From: Pseudomonas guariconensis
GTDB taxonomy: Bacteria > Pseudomonadota > Gammaproteobacteria > Pseudomonadales > Pseudomonadaceae
Length of the DNA stretch: 64,000 nucleotides
Assembly (NCBI RefSeq): GCF_015680235.1
Contig: NZ_JADLJL010000001.1
Coordinates: forward strand, 124,001-188,000
Reading direction: 5' to 3'
A model generated the notes under the pieces. The model did no database searches. It had not been told where the DNA came from and saw only the letters and a list, made by a program, of their open reading frames with translations. The first letter of the stretch is position 1; each line of letters starts with the position of its first letter. Below, in pieces: positions 34,554-46,730 of the stretch. The translations under genes were made by a program, and so were the position numbers.

Positions 34554-34692
34554 CAGCGACACCCCTGGCACAGCCCGGCACGGTCTGCTTCGACCGTTGG
34601 CCGGGCCTTGCAACATGACATTGCGCGCGGACAAGGACGCCGTTTATGCTCGCCGACGCCAATGCTAATAACAAGAAAATCGGTACCCACCC

Positions 34693-35820
34693 ATGCAGAG
34701 TCTCACGCTCGAAGACTTCAGCGAGCTGGTCGGCCAGCTCTACCAGGGCCCCTTGGAGAATATCCCCTGGGTGACCTTCCTCACGCAGCTCAACAGCCTT
34801 CTGCACAGCAAGCACGTAACGTTCATCCTGCGCCCGCCCAGCAGCCAGGTCGATGGCCTGATGGTCAGCACCAACGGCACATCCACGGAAGCCACCACCT
34901 CCTACAATAAGCATTTCTACGCCCTGGACCCATTCGTGGGCCTGCCCAACCGCGAGGTGGTCGCCCTGGCCGACTACCTGCCGGAGGCCGAGCTCAAGCA
35001 GTCGGAGTTCTTCCGCAACTTCCTGGAGCCAGTGGACGTGTTCCATATCCTGGGCGTGGACATCAACACCAGCGACGGCGCCCAGTGCCGCCTGCGCATC
35101 AGCCGTGGGCGCGACGACCCGGCCTTCGTCGACACCGAAAAACACCTGTTGGCGCGCTTCACCCCGCACCTGGAACGCTCGGTCAAGGTGCACATGCAGC
35201 TCAACCGCATCGAGACCGAACGCAACCTGTATGCCGGTGCCGTCGACCAGATGGCCGTGGGCACCATCATCCTCGACGAGACCGGTAAGGTCCTGCAGAC
35301 CAACCAGGTGGCCGAACGGTTGCTACAGGAGAAGGACGGCATCAAGCAGGTCAATGACGGCCTGCAAGTCGGCAGCGCCCGCGACACCCAGGAATTCCGC
35401 CGCCTGGTGCGCCAGGCCATGGTCTCGCAGAAGGGCAACCAGGCCTCAGTGGTCGAGGCCATGCGCGTCAAGCGCCCGTCCGGGCGCGCCGACTTGGGCA
35501 TCATCGTGCGCTCGGTGCCCCTGGCGGCGTGGAGCGAAGGCAAGCAGTGCCCAACGGTGGTGATCTTCATCAGCGACCCGGAGCAGCAGTCCACGGCGCC
35601 TCAGGAAATCGTCCGCGCACTGTTCGACTTCACCCCTGCCGAAACCCAGCTGGCCATGCTGTTGGCCAACGGCCTGACCCTGGACGAAGCCTCGGAGGAG
35701 CTGGGCATCAGCCGCAATACCTCGCGGGCGCACCTGCGCTCGACCTTCTCCAAGACCGGCGTCACCCGCCAGACCATGCTCGTGCGGTTGATCCTGCGCA
35801 GCGTCGCTACCCTCGGCTGA
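34693..35820 (+). CDS. LuxR-type (HTH) transcriptional regulator, possibly TeiR-like
   Basis: A 375-aa protein with a C-terminal LuxR/GerE helix-turn-helix at about residues 312-370 (FTPAETQLAMLLANGLTLDEASEELG, then SRNTSRAHLRSTFSKTGVTRQTMLVRLI). The N-terminal 300 residues include a PAS-like segment (AVDQMAVGTIILDETGKVLQTNQVAERLL near 184-212) and lack the acyl-homoserine-lactone-binding signature. In Comamonas testosteroni a LuxR-type protein, TeiR, activates steroid catabolism genes; this gene has similar size and context. I infer it may recognise the three palindromes in the cluster. No palindrome of that type lies directly upstream of it. Confidence 0.8.
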   Translation: MQSLTLEDFSELVGQLYQGPLENIPWVTFLTQLNSLLHSKHVTFILRPPSSQVDGLMVSTNGTSTEATTSYNKHFYALDPFVGLPNREVVALADYLPEAELKQSEFFRNFLEPVDVFHILGVDINTSDGAQCRLRISRGRDDPAFVDTEKHLLARFTPHLERSVKVHMQLNRIETERNLYAGAVDQMAVGTIILDETGKVLQTNQVAERLLQEKDGIKQVNDGLQVGSARDTQEFRRLVRQAMVSQKGNQASVVEAMRVKRPSGRADLGIIVRSVPLAAWSEGKQCPTVVIFISDPEQQSTAPQEIVRALFDFTPAETQLAMLLANGLTLDEASEELGISRNTSRAHLRSTFSKTGVTRQTMLVRLILRSVATLG

Positions 35821-35832
35821 CATGGCCTGGCC

Positions 35833-35856
35833 GCCATCGTCCGCTCGGACGATGGC
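35833..35856. promoter_or_regulatory. Palindromic operator candidate, copy C
   Basis: GCCATCGTCCG-CT-CGGACGATGGC, a perfect inverted repeat with 11-bp arms, core TCGTCCGCTCGGACGA. It begins 13 bases after the LuxR gene stop and lies 59 bases before nudE. No T run follows, so a terminator role is less likely than an operator. Confidence 0.65.
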
Positions 35857-35914
35857 AGGTACCGGCAGGCGGCGCACAGTAGCGCTGACGCCTACCGCTT
35901 GCAGAGGCCCCGCC

Positions 35915-36466
35915 ATGCGCCAGAGCCCTACCATCCTCAAGACCGAACTGCTGGCCGAAAGCAGCCACTTCCAGATCGAAGCCCTGCACTTGCAATTCAG
36001 CAATGGGCAGCGACGGGTGTACGAGCGCTTGCGCGGCACCGGTTATCGCTCGGTGCTGCTGGTGGCCATGCCTGACCCTGCGCATGTGCTGATGGTTCGC
36101 GAATACGCCGTGGGCGTCGAAGGGACTATCCTCGGCCTGCCCAAGGGCGGAGCCGACACCGGGGAAAGCTACCTGGAGGCGGCGCAGCGGGAACTGGGGG
36201 AAGAGGTGGGCCTGCGTGCCGCCCGCCTGACCGAGCTGGGTGAGCTGACCTTGGCGCCCGGGCATTTGTGCCACCGCTGCCGGGTGGTGCTGGCCGAGCA
36301 GCTCAGCCCCTGCAACAACGACGGTGGTGACGAGCCCGAGCCACTGGAGTGTGTGACGGTACCCTTGGCTGAGGTGCCGGCCCTGGTAGCCCGCGGTGAA
36401 CTGCACGAAGCCCGGGCCATCGCCGCTCTGTTCATGGCCATGGGCGCGCTGGCGCAACGTGCTTGA
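35915..36466 (+). CDS. nudE: ADP compounds hydrolase (Nudix)
   Basis: A 183-aa Nudix hydrolase. The Nudix box reads GGADTGESYLEAAQRELGEEVGL near residues 77-99 (GX5EX7REXXEEXGX with all key residues). The size and flanks match NudE, which hydrolyses ADP-ribose, NADH and Ap3A. Start 35915 (MRQSPTIL) has GAGG upstream; a longer in-frame reading from 35822 would run through the palindrome and is rejected. In this group nudE commonly lies near nfuA and metH, as here. Confidence 0.87.
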   Translation: MRQSPTILKTELLAESSHFQIEALHLQFSNGQRRVYERLRGTGYRSVLLVAMPDPAHVLMVREYAVGVEGTILGLPKGGADTGESYLEAAQRELGEEVGLRAARLTELGELTLAPGHLCHRCRVVLAEQLSPCNNDGGDEPEPLECVTVPLAEVPALVARGELHEARAIAALFMAMGALAQRA

Positions 36467-36476
36467 TATCGGCGCC

Positions 36477-36645
36477 AACCCCATCGCGGGACAAGCCCGC
36501 CCCCACAGAGGGGCGGCGCTAGCCGCTTGTTCTCTGCGCGACAGCACAGCCCGAAGTGCTGGGTAATCTCCTACAAGATCGGAGCCCCGTCCGGCCCAGG
36601 CGCGAAGCCGCTTCTGCAGGAGCGGCCTTGTGCCGCGAAAGGGCT
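36477..36645. repeat. REP elements and a shared composite module
   Basis: A REP core lies at 36483-36508 and a variant (GGAGCGGCCTTGTGCCGCGAAAG type) at 36619-36642. The stretch between (about 36509-36575) includes sequence resembling the module at about 2955-3030 read on the minus strand. Confidence 0.8.
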
Positions 36646-36681
36646 GCACAGCAGCCCCAGGATGTTGACCTGCGAACAGGA

Positions 36682-37275
<594 letters not shown>

Positions 37276-37324
37276 TCACAGACTTGCGGCCAAGTGTACG
37301 CCAACCTGGCCTTCGAACAAAGTC

Positions 37325-38359
37325 CTAGTATTTGACTCGGGAAAGCGCAAACGCCTGCCGCTGGTCCCCGCGTGCCTGCAGCCAAGCCTGCAGGCGACGG
37401 TGCAGACCACGCTCGAGCCACTGGTAGCTGAGCCACGACATAAGGCCAATGGACAGCACGCAGACGGCGAACACGCCGTAGGGGTCCAGGTTCAGGCGTT
37501 GGCTGGCGAACCAGCCGCCGTAGAGCACCAGCACATGCATCAGATACACCGAATAGGAGCAGTCGCCCAAGGCCTTGAGCGCCCGGTTGCCATGGAAATA
37601 CGGCTCGAGCGCGACGAAGGCCAGCACCACCAGCGCACTAGGCAGGCCCCAATGAAGCAGGCGCACCGAGGCATCCAGGTGGTAGAGGGCGAAGCCGGCC
37701 AGGCCCAGCACCACCAGCGGCAGCCACAACCCTTCGCGTACCAGGCCCCGGCGATACAGCACGCCAATGCCGATGCCCAGTAGGAATTCATAGATGATGC
37801 CGTTGTTGTAGAAGCGGCTGAGCACCCCGACCCGCCCCAGCACTTCGCTGACCAGCAACAGCGCACCGGTCACCAGCAGCAAGTGGTGGCGCCGACGCAC
37901 CAGGAAGGCCAGGCCGAACAGCAGATAGAAGAACATTTCGAAGTTCAGCGTCCAGCCGACGTTGAGGGTCGGGTACAAGCCGTAGCCACCGGGGTTCTCC
38001 GCCGGAATGAACAGCAGCGACAACACCAGGTGCTGCCAGTCGAACACCTGGTGCGGCATCCAGCGGCTGGCCACCAGCATCAGCGCGCCCATGAGCAGGG
38101 TGTAGAACCAGTAGGCTGGTACGATGCGCAACACCCGGTTCAGCAGAAACTGCCCGGGCGCCATAGGTTTGTCGCGGGTCGAAAGATAGATCACCAGGCC
38201 ACTGATGACGAAGAAGATGTCCACGCCAACGGCGCCGCGTTCGGCAAGCAGTTGGCCGACAGGGCCAGTGGCATGGAAGTCGAAGAAAATCTGCATGAAG
38301 TGGTGGCACACAACCACCCAGGCGGCGAACGCCCGGAGAGCCTGAAGCGAATACAGCAT
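37325..38359 (-). CDS. Acyltransferase family membrane protein (Acyl_transf_3)
   Basis: A 344-aa integral membrane protein with about ten helices. It has the family N-terminus LQALRAFAAWVVVCHHFMQ (conserved RxxAxxxVxxxH) and VDIFFVISGLVIYLSTR near residues 46-62. These proteins O-acylate sugars or other surface polymers. Start 38359 (MLYSLQALRA) fits the family; the longer reading upstream is REP sequence. The next gene, cti, is on the same strand but is separated by an inverted REP pair. Confidence 0.87.
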   Translation of the reverse strand: MLYSLQALRAFAAWVVVCHHFMQIFFDFHATGPVGQLLAERGAVGVDIFFVISGLVIYLSTRDKPMAPGQFLLNRVLRIVPAYWFYTLLMGALMLVASRWMPHQVFDWQHLVLSLLFIPAENPGGYGLYPTLNVGWTLNFEMFFYLLFGLAFLVRRRHHLLLVTGALLLVSEVLGRVGVLSRFYNNGIIYEFLLGIGIGVLYRRGLVREGLWLPLVVLGLAGFALYHLDASVRLLHWGLPSALVVLAFVALEPYFHGNRALKALGDCSYSVYLMHVLVLYGGWFASQRLNLDPYGVFAVCVLSIGLMSWLSYQWLERGLHRRLQAWLQARGDQRQAFALSRVKY

Positions 38360-38407
38360 GTCGGTTCCTGCGGTCCTGGTGCATTGAGGTTCTGGCGCAT
38401 GCTCGCT

Positions 38408-38464
38408 CGATCGCGGGGCAAGCTCGCCCCCACAGCCTTGTAGGAACGGGCTTGCCTCGCGATT
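38408..38464. repeat. Inverted REP pair between cti and the acyltransferase gene
   Basis: REP cores at 38409-38434 and 38441-38464 face each other. They could end the cti transcript. Confidence 0.8.
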
Positions 38465-38539
38465 GGGTTGCAACCGGAACCACCCAGGGGTCGGACCGCG
38501 GCAAACCGGGAAAGGTCAGGCGCCTTCCCCGGCAATCGA

Positions 38540-40840
38540 TCAAAGGTTCTCGTAGCGGTTCATGTCCAGCACCCCCGCCTCCAACGGCTCGGTCTCCTTG
38601 ATGAAGGTGTTCAGGTCATGGAAGTAGCGCCAGAACTGCGGGTGGCTGCGGCGCACGCCCCAGCGCTGGACGATCCGTTCGAACTTGGCGGTGTCGTCGC
38701 GGGCAGCTTCCATGTCTTCGACGAACTCCGGCACGTCCCGGGTAGGGATGTTGAAGATGAAGTTCGGGTAGCTGCTGAGCACGCCTGGGTACAGTGTCAA
38801 AGTATCCAGCCCCGGCTGGTAGCGGTAGGCCTCGCCCAGCAGGAAGGCCACATTGCTGTGGGCACGGTTGCGCAGCAGGCTGTAGACCTGGCGCTGGCCG
38901 CCCTGCCCTTCGATGCGCAGCATGGTCGCCTCGGGCAACTGGCCGATCACCTTGAGCCCTGCGGCCGGGCGCGATACCAAGCGGCTGAGGCTTTGCTCGG
39001 CATCCTGGAACTCGGCGGTCATCTGCGCACGCGAGCAATGGGCGCCCTGGCAACGGTTGATCGGGTCAGGGGCGGCATTGAGGCTGCCGGTACGCTGCAG
39101 CAGCTTGAGGCCGAAGTCTCGCTTGGGATGCCTGGCATCCAGGGCGAGACCGCTCGGGGTGCTGGTGTCGATGTCTTCGTAGTCGAGCCACATCTTTACC
39201 TTGCCGCTGTTCTGGTACCAGTCGCCGAGGATCTCGCCACGCTGGTCGGCCGGCATCAGGCGCAGGAAATTGACCTCGGCGCCATTGCGGATCAGGTCGA
39301 AGTACAGCCGTGTCTGCAATTGGTGCGAAACGTTGCCGAACACGTCGAAGTTCACCGCCAGTTGGTAATAGGTGCGCTCGAACAACGGGTAGTCGAACAG
39401 CCAGATGGTCAGCGGCACGTCACCGATCAGGCCCTTGCTCACCGCAGCGCTGTCGAAATGACGGAAGATGGTCAGCAACGCATTGTCGTTGCCGGCCCAC
39501 AAGGTGGACCAGCTCGGTGCCGGCATTTCGGCGTAGGCTTCGCGGCGCAGCTTCTCGTACTCGTTGCGCTTGTCGCGGTAGGCGTGCCAGAGGCTCAGCA
39601 CGCTACCCACATCGTCGATCTGTCCGGGCATGGCCAGCAGCGGCGTGGCCTCGCCGCGGTACTGGGCATCGGTGACATAGCGATCGTGCGCCGGCTCCTG
39701 GAACAGTGCCCAGAAGTTGTCGCGGATCACATCGGTGGCGATCTGCCCACGGCACACCGGGCCGCGGATGAAAGTGCGCACGAAGTACTCGGCGTTATCC
39801 AACATGAACTGGTAGCGGGCCACCGCTGGGATCGCCTCGAAGGTCTCGAAGGGGTTGGAGCGGTGGCGCGGGCCATAACCGGGCAAGGCCGTAGCGTGCC
39901 AGTCGCCGCTGTAGAACAGCTGCTTGACCCGCTTGAGCTTCTGCGGGCCCATTGGGTAGGTGATGTGGGTCTTGTGCACGATCACGCCCTGCACCGGGAC
40001 CAGGCGATAGTAGAAGTCGGTGCCCGGAGGGTCGTTGGGGCGACGCGTGGCGATCAGGTCGACCGGCTGGCCGCTGGGCGTACGCGAACGCACCCATTGG
40101 AAGAAGTGGCCCGGCTCACCGCCGACGAAATGGATGTGCGCCAGGAACAGGTGCTCGTACAGCCAACGGCCGACGAGCGCCTCGGTAGAGCCGGGGCGGT
40201 TGAACAGCTCTTCCCATTCGGCGATTTGCCTGGCTTCGACCGGGCTGGGTTGGACCGGCTGGTATTCGACCGGCGCGCCGGCGGCCAGCCAGCGCTGCAT
40301 GGTTTGGTACTCGGCGTCGGTCAGGCCGGTGACCGCCAGCGGCATGCCTTCCTTCGGGTGGGCGCCGGCATAGGCATCGAACTCATGGGGCAAGGGGCAC
40401 ATGTTGTTGCGGTTGAGCCCCAGGACGATGTCCTCGGGCAGCTTGGCATTGGGCGTGAGCGGGGTCTTGTGGCCCAGTTCGAGCATGCGCGCCATCAGCG
40501 CCGCCTGGCTGCCCTGCTTGTCGAGTACCGAATAGAAGCCCTTCTTGCGCCAAGCCTCCTCGCTGTGGGCATCGTAGAACAGGCGCGTGGTAGGCACGGC
40601 CTTGCTGCGCTCGCCTTGGTACACCGGGGTTTTGGAGGCCCCGCGCACCGCGCCCTCGGGCGCTTCCAGCTTGAGCTGGCAGGCGGCGTCGTTGCAAGCG
40701 TGGCAAGCCACGCATTTCTCGGTGAAGATCGGTTGGATGTCCCGGGTGTATGAAATCGCCGGGCTCGATTGGGAAGCTTGCCCGGACGCCACGCCGCTGA
40801 TCAGCAGGGCGAAGGCGCCAGCAAGTAAACGATGCACCAT
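38540..40840 (-). CDS. cti: Fatty acid cis/trans isomerase
   Basis: A 766-aa periplasmic heme protein that converts cis-unsaturated fatty acids in membrane phospholipids to trans, stiffening the membrane under solvent or heat stress; this is a hallmark of P. putida. The start at 40840 (MVHRLLAGAFALLISGVASGQA) gives a signal peptide and the known length of 766 residues; MAFKNQD at 40870 is an alternative. The heme-c motif KCVACHAC lies near residue 45. The gene diverges from metH across about 175 bases, an arrangement I recall from P. putida. Expression is thought to be constitutive, with control at substrate access. Confidence 0.93.
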   Translation of the reverse strand: MVHRLLAGAFALLISGVASGQASQSSPAISYTRDIQPIFTEKCVACHACNDAACQLKLEAPEGAVRGASKTPVYQGERSKAVPTTRLFYDAHSEEAWRKKGFYSVLDKQGSQAALMARMLELGHKTPLTPNAKLPEDIVLGLNRNNMCPLPHEFDAYAGAHPKEGMPLAVTGLTDAEYQTMQRWLAAGAPVEYQPVQPSPVEARQIAEWEELFNRPGSTEALVGRWLYEHLFLAHIHFVGGEPGHFFQWVRSRTPSGQPVDLIATRRPNDPPGTDFYYRLVPVQGVIVHKTHITYPMGPQKLKRVKQLFYSGDWHATALPGYGPRHRSNPFETFEAIPAVARYQFMLDNAEYFVRTFIRGPVCRGQIATDVIRDNFWALFQEPAHDRYVTDAQYRGEATPLLAMPGQIDDVGSVLSLWHAYRDKRNEYEKLRREAYAEMPAPSWSTLWAGNDNALLTIFRHFDSAAVSKGLIGDVPLTIWLFDYPLFERTYYQLAVNFDVFGNVSHQLQTRLYFDLIRNGAEVNFLRLMPADQRGEILGDWYQNSGKVKMWLDYEDIDTSTPSGLALDARHPKRDFGLKLLQRTGSLNAAPDPINRCQGAHCSRAQMTAEFQDAEQSLSRLVSRPAAGLKVIGQLPEATMLRIEGQGGQRQVYSLLRNRAHSNVAFLLGEAYRYQPGLDTLTLYPGVLSSYPNFIFNIPTRDVPEFVEDMEAARDDTAKFERIVQRWGVRRSHPQFWRYFHDLNTFIKETEPLEAGVLDMNRYENL

Positions 40841-41015
40841 GTGCCGAATGTCCTGGTTCTTGAAAGCCATCACGATTTGCCTGTCCGGTCCCTGGGTGCT
40901 TGCTACGTGCCCGTCAACATGAACGAAATTCATGCAAATGGCCAACACGTCTAAAATCCGTGCAGCTTTGTTATTATTCAGCACCTTCTGAATTTTGCCC
41001 GACCAGGTAGTTCCT

Positions 41016-44723
<3,708 letters not shown>

Positions 44724-44732
44724 TCGCACACG

Positions 44733-44749
44733 GGGCTGCTTCGCAGCCC
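44733..44749 (+). terminator. Hairpin after metH, joined to a REP element
   Basis: GGGCTGC-TTC-GCAGCCC forms a perfect 7-bp stem ten bases after the metH stop and runs directly into the REP at 44750-44776. No T run follows. Confidence 0.5.
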
Positions 44750-44880
44750 AATCGCGGGACAAGCCCGCTCCCACAGGGGGACCAGCGCAGCCCGGAAGGG
44801 CTGGGTGATCTCCCATAGAACAACGGATAACTTTTTGATTTTGCAGGTCCTTGTGGGAGCGGGCTTGTCCCGCGATTGGG
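44750..44880. repeat. Composite REP region after metH
   Basis: Two REP cores, 44750-44776 and 44852-44876, in opposite orientation. The stretch 44815-44880 is the third copy of the extended flank-plus-REP repeat found at 3106-3170 (minus) and 8160-8226. Confidence 0.85.
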
Positions 44881-44947
44881 GCTCAGCGAGCCCTTCCAAA
44901 CACCGGTCTACACTGTCCCTGACTGCCTCTGTTTCCAGGAGCCCTTC

Positions 44948-45166
44948 ATGGACGACAAAGACCCAGGCAAAGCCCCCACCTTCTGGCAGATGCTGCACAG
45001 CATCCTCGCCGCCGCCTTCGGCGTGCAAAGTGGCAAGAACCGCGCCCGCGACTTCACCCATGGCAAGGCTAGCCATTTCATCGCGCTCGGCACGTTGTTC
45101 ACGCTGGTGTTCATCCTGGTGCTGATCGGCCTGGTGCAGTTGGCCCTACACCTCACCGCCCGCTGA
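44948..45166 (+). CDS. DUF2970 small membrane protein
   Basis: A 72-aa protein: an N-terminal segment (KAPTFWQMLHSILAAAFGVQSGKNRARDF) typical of DUF2970, then one membrane helix near residues 46-68 (FIALGTLFTLVFILVLIGLVQLAL). Start ATG 44948 has CAGGAG upstream. The function is unknown; the family is widespread in gamma- and beta-proteobacteria. Confidence 0.83.
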   Translation: MDDKDPGKAPTFWQMLHSILAAAFGVQSGKNRARDFTHGKASHFIALGTLFTLVFILVLIGLVQLALHLTAR

Positions 45167-45174
45167 AACGCAAG

Positions 45175-45213
45175 CCGCCCGCGGATGTCCCTTCCGCAGG
45201 CGGTTCTGGGTTT
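45175..45213. terminator. Hairpin between two convergent small genes
   Basis: CCGCCcGCGG (45175-45184) pairs with CCGCaGGCGG (45194-45203), with one mismatch, followed by TTCTGGGTTT. It lies between the DUF2970 gene and the convergent 37-aa peptide gene. Confidence 0.55.
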
Positions 45214-45238
45214 CACTCACGGTCTGAAGAAAACGGCG

Positions 45239-45352
45239 TTACTGGTGGCTGACCCAATACACGGCGGCCACAACGACGAGGATGATCAGGCAGAGGATCG
45301 CCCAGGCGTCGACACTGCTGTCAGCTTTGCGCAACTTGGTCGAGTTTCCCAT
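45239..45352 (-). CDS. 37-residue single-helix membrane peptide
   Basis: A short reading frame beginning MGNSTKLRKADSSVD and continuing as a hydrophobic helix (AWAILCLIILVVVAAVYWV) to SHQ. AAGAGG lies eight bases upstream of the ATG, and the start-to-helix layout is that of a real small membrane protein. Basic residues before the helix predict an N-in orientation. Function unknown; I believe similar peptides occur in other Pseudomonas but could not check. Confidence 0.6.
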   Translation of the reverse strand: MGNSTKLRKADSSVDAWAILCLIILVVVAAVYWVSHQ

Positions 45353-45434
45353 TGCATTGCCTCTTGTAGTGGTTATGGGAATGCACTTCAACCAGCAGTT
45401 AAGACCAGCAATGCCCTTCCCTCAAGCAGGGTTT

Positions 45435-46514
45435 TCAATACTCGACGGGCGACGCCAAAAATGGGTAGCGAAAGTCGGCCGGGCGGCCCTGGGCGCTGTA
45501 ACGGCGAAAATCGATGCCTAGGTCGTCCTGCTGTAGCAAGTCGAGCCAACGCCGCGCCTTGTCCTGGTCGATCGATTGCAACACCGGGATCCGATGCTCG
45601 CTCATCCCGTCACGGTTGATCGGCAGACCCTGGGCATCGTCGTGGAGCATGACCATGGCCCAGCCGCCCAAGGTGAAATGCCCGCCCATCAGCACCCCCA
45701 GGCGCCCTTCGATACGCGCGCGCAGGGCCTCGGGCGAGCCGTTGATGGCGCTGAAGATCACGTCCCGACCAGGAATCCGCCCCGCCTCCTCGAACGCCTT
45801 CATGGCACCGAAGGCCATCTCGTCGTTGGCCGCCCACACCAACTGCGTGTGCGGATAACGCGCCTGCAGCACCTGGGCCTGCTCATAGGCACGCCGGCGA
45901 TTCCACCCCCCATAGACCACCTGGCGCAGGCGTACCTGGGGGAAATCGGCCAAGGCGCGGCGCATGCCCTGCTCGCGCAACTGCGATGCCGGCGTGTTCT
46001 TGACCCCGGAGAACGCCACCAGGTCCACCGGGCCGGTGCCAGGCGGCAACAACGCGACCATTTCGCGCAGCATCTGGTACCCGGCCTGCTCGTCATTGCC
46101 GGTCAACGTGCCGAGCAAGGGCGCGAACCTGCCCGGCTGGGCCTGGATGCTCTGCGCCTGGGCCTCGGTCAGGCCGTTGTTGACCAGGAACAGCTTGACG
46201 CCCAGGCCTTGGGACAGGCGGATGATTTCCGGGGCCAGATACTGCTCGTTGACCAGCACCAGGTAATCCGGTCGCCGAGGCCCGGCCAGCGCGGTCTTGG
46301 CCTGGGTCAAGGCCAGGTCCGTGCGCCGCTCGCTGTATTCGATCTGCAGCTCCATGCCCAACTCGTCGGCCGCCGCCTGCATGAAGCGCGAATAACCCAC
46401 CCAGAACGTTTCGTTGGAATAGCCCGGGTTGAGGAACACCACGGAGGCCGCCTGTGCGCTCGCCGATGCCAGGGGCAGGCTCAGGCACAGGCTCCGGCAC
46501 AAGGCCTTGAGCAT
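45435..46514 (-). CDS. Periplasmic sugar-type substrate-binding protein
   Basis: A 359-aa Peripla_BP_4-like binding protein with a signal peptide (CRSLCLSLPLASASAQAA). Typical segments are SVVFLNPGYSNETFWVGYSRFMQAAADELGMELQI near residues 24-58, WAANDEMAFGAMKAFEEAG near 230-248 and DVIFSAINGSPEALRA. No ABC permease or ATPase genes are adjacent, so it is an orphan binding protein. It might serve a remote transporter or act as a sensor partner for a chemoreceptor or kinase. Ligand unknown. Confidence 0.78.
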   Translation of the reverse strand: MLKALCRSLCLSLPLASASAQAASVVFLNPGYSNETFWVGYSRFMQAAADELGMELQIEYSERRTDLALTQAKTALAGPRRPDYLVLVNEQYLAPEIIRLSQGLGVKLFLVNNGLTEAQAQSIQAQPGRFAPLLGTLTGNDEQAGYQMLREMVALLPPGTGPVDLVAFSGVKNTPASQLREQGMRRALADFPQVRLRQVVYGGWNRRRAYEQAQVLQARYPHTQLVWAANDEMAFGAMKAFEEAGRIPGRDVIFSAINGSPEALRARIEGRLGVLMGGHFTLGGWAMVMLHDDAQGLPINRDGMSEHRIPVLQSIDQDKARRWLDLLQQDDLGIDFRRYSAQGRPADFRYPFLASPVEY

Positions 46515-46730
46515 GCGAATACATCCCTGCGAAGCAAACCTGGGATTATAAACAGACCCAGCGAGGACGGGAGGAAATGGCAGTCAGTCTCACTTAGTCC
46601 GATTGGTTCTTTTCATATGCAAAAACATCACTTTAGCGCATAAACACAACCTGATATCGTGCCTCGGCTCCGATGCGGAGTGCGCGGCCGTGCGCGCGAA
46701 TAGCTGCCTGCAGCCTGAGACAGGACTTAT

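Noticed and set aside
27320-35820. A complete steroid degradation pathway
   Set aside because: No ring-A cleavage (HsaA-D), side-chain or KshB genes are present in the window.
35833-35856. Palindrome copy C as an intrinsic terminator of the LuxR gene
   Set aside because: No T run follows, and its core matches two other palindromes placed at promoters.
38468-40753. 761-codon open frame on the plus strand
   Set aside because: Antisense to cti, whose sequence and length match the known isomerase; low-complexity valine-, histidine- and glutamine-rich translation.
40877-41015. Cobalamin riboswitch upstream of metH
   Set aside because: The spacer is short and shows no B12-box-like sequence or multi-helix layout.
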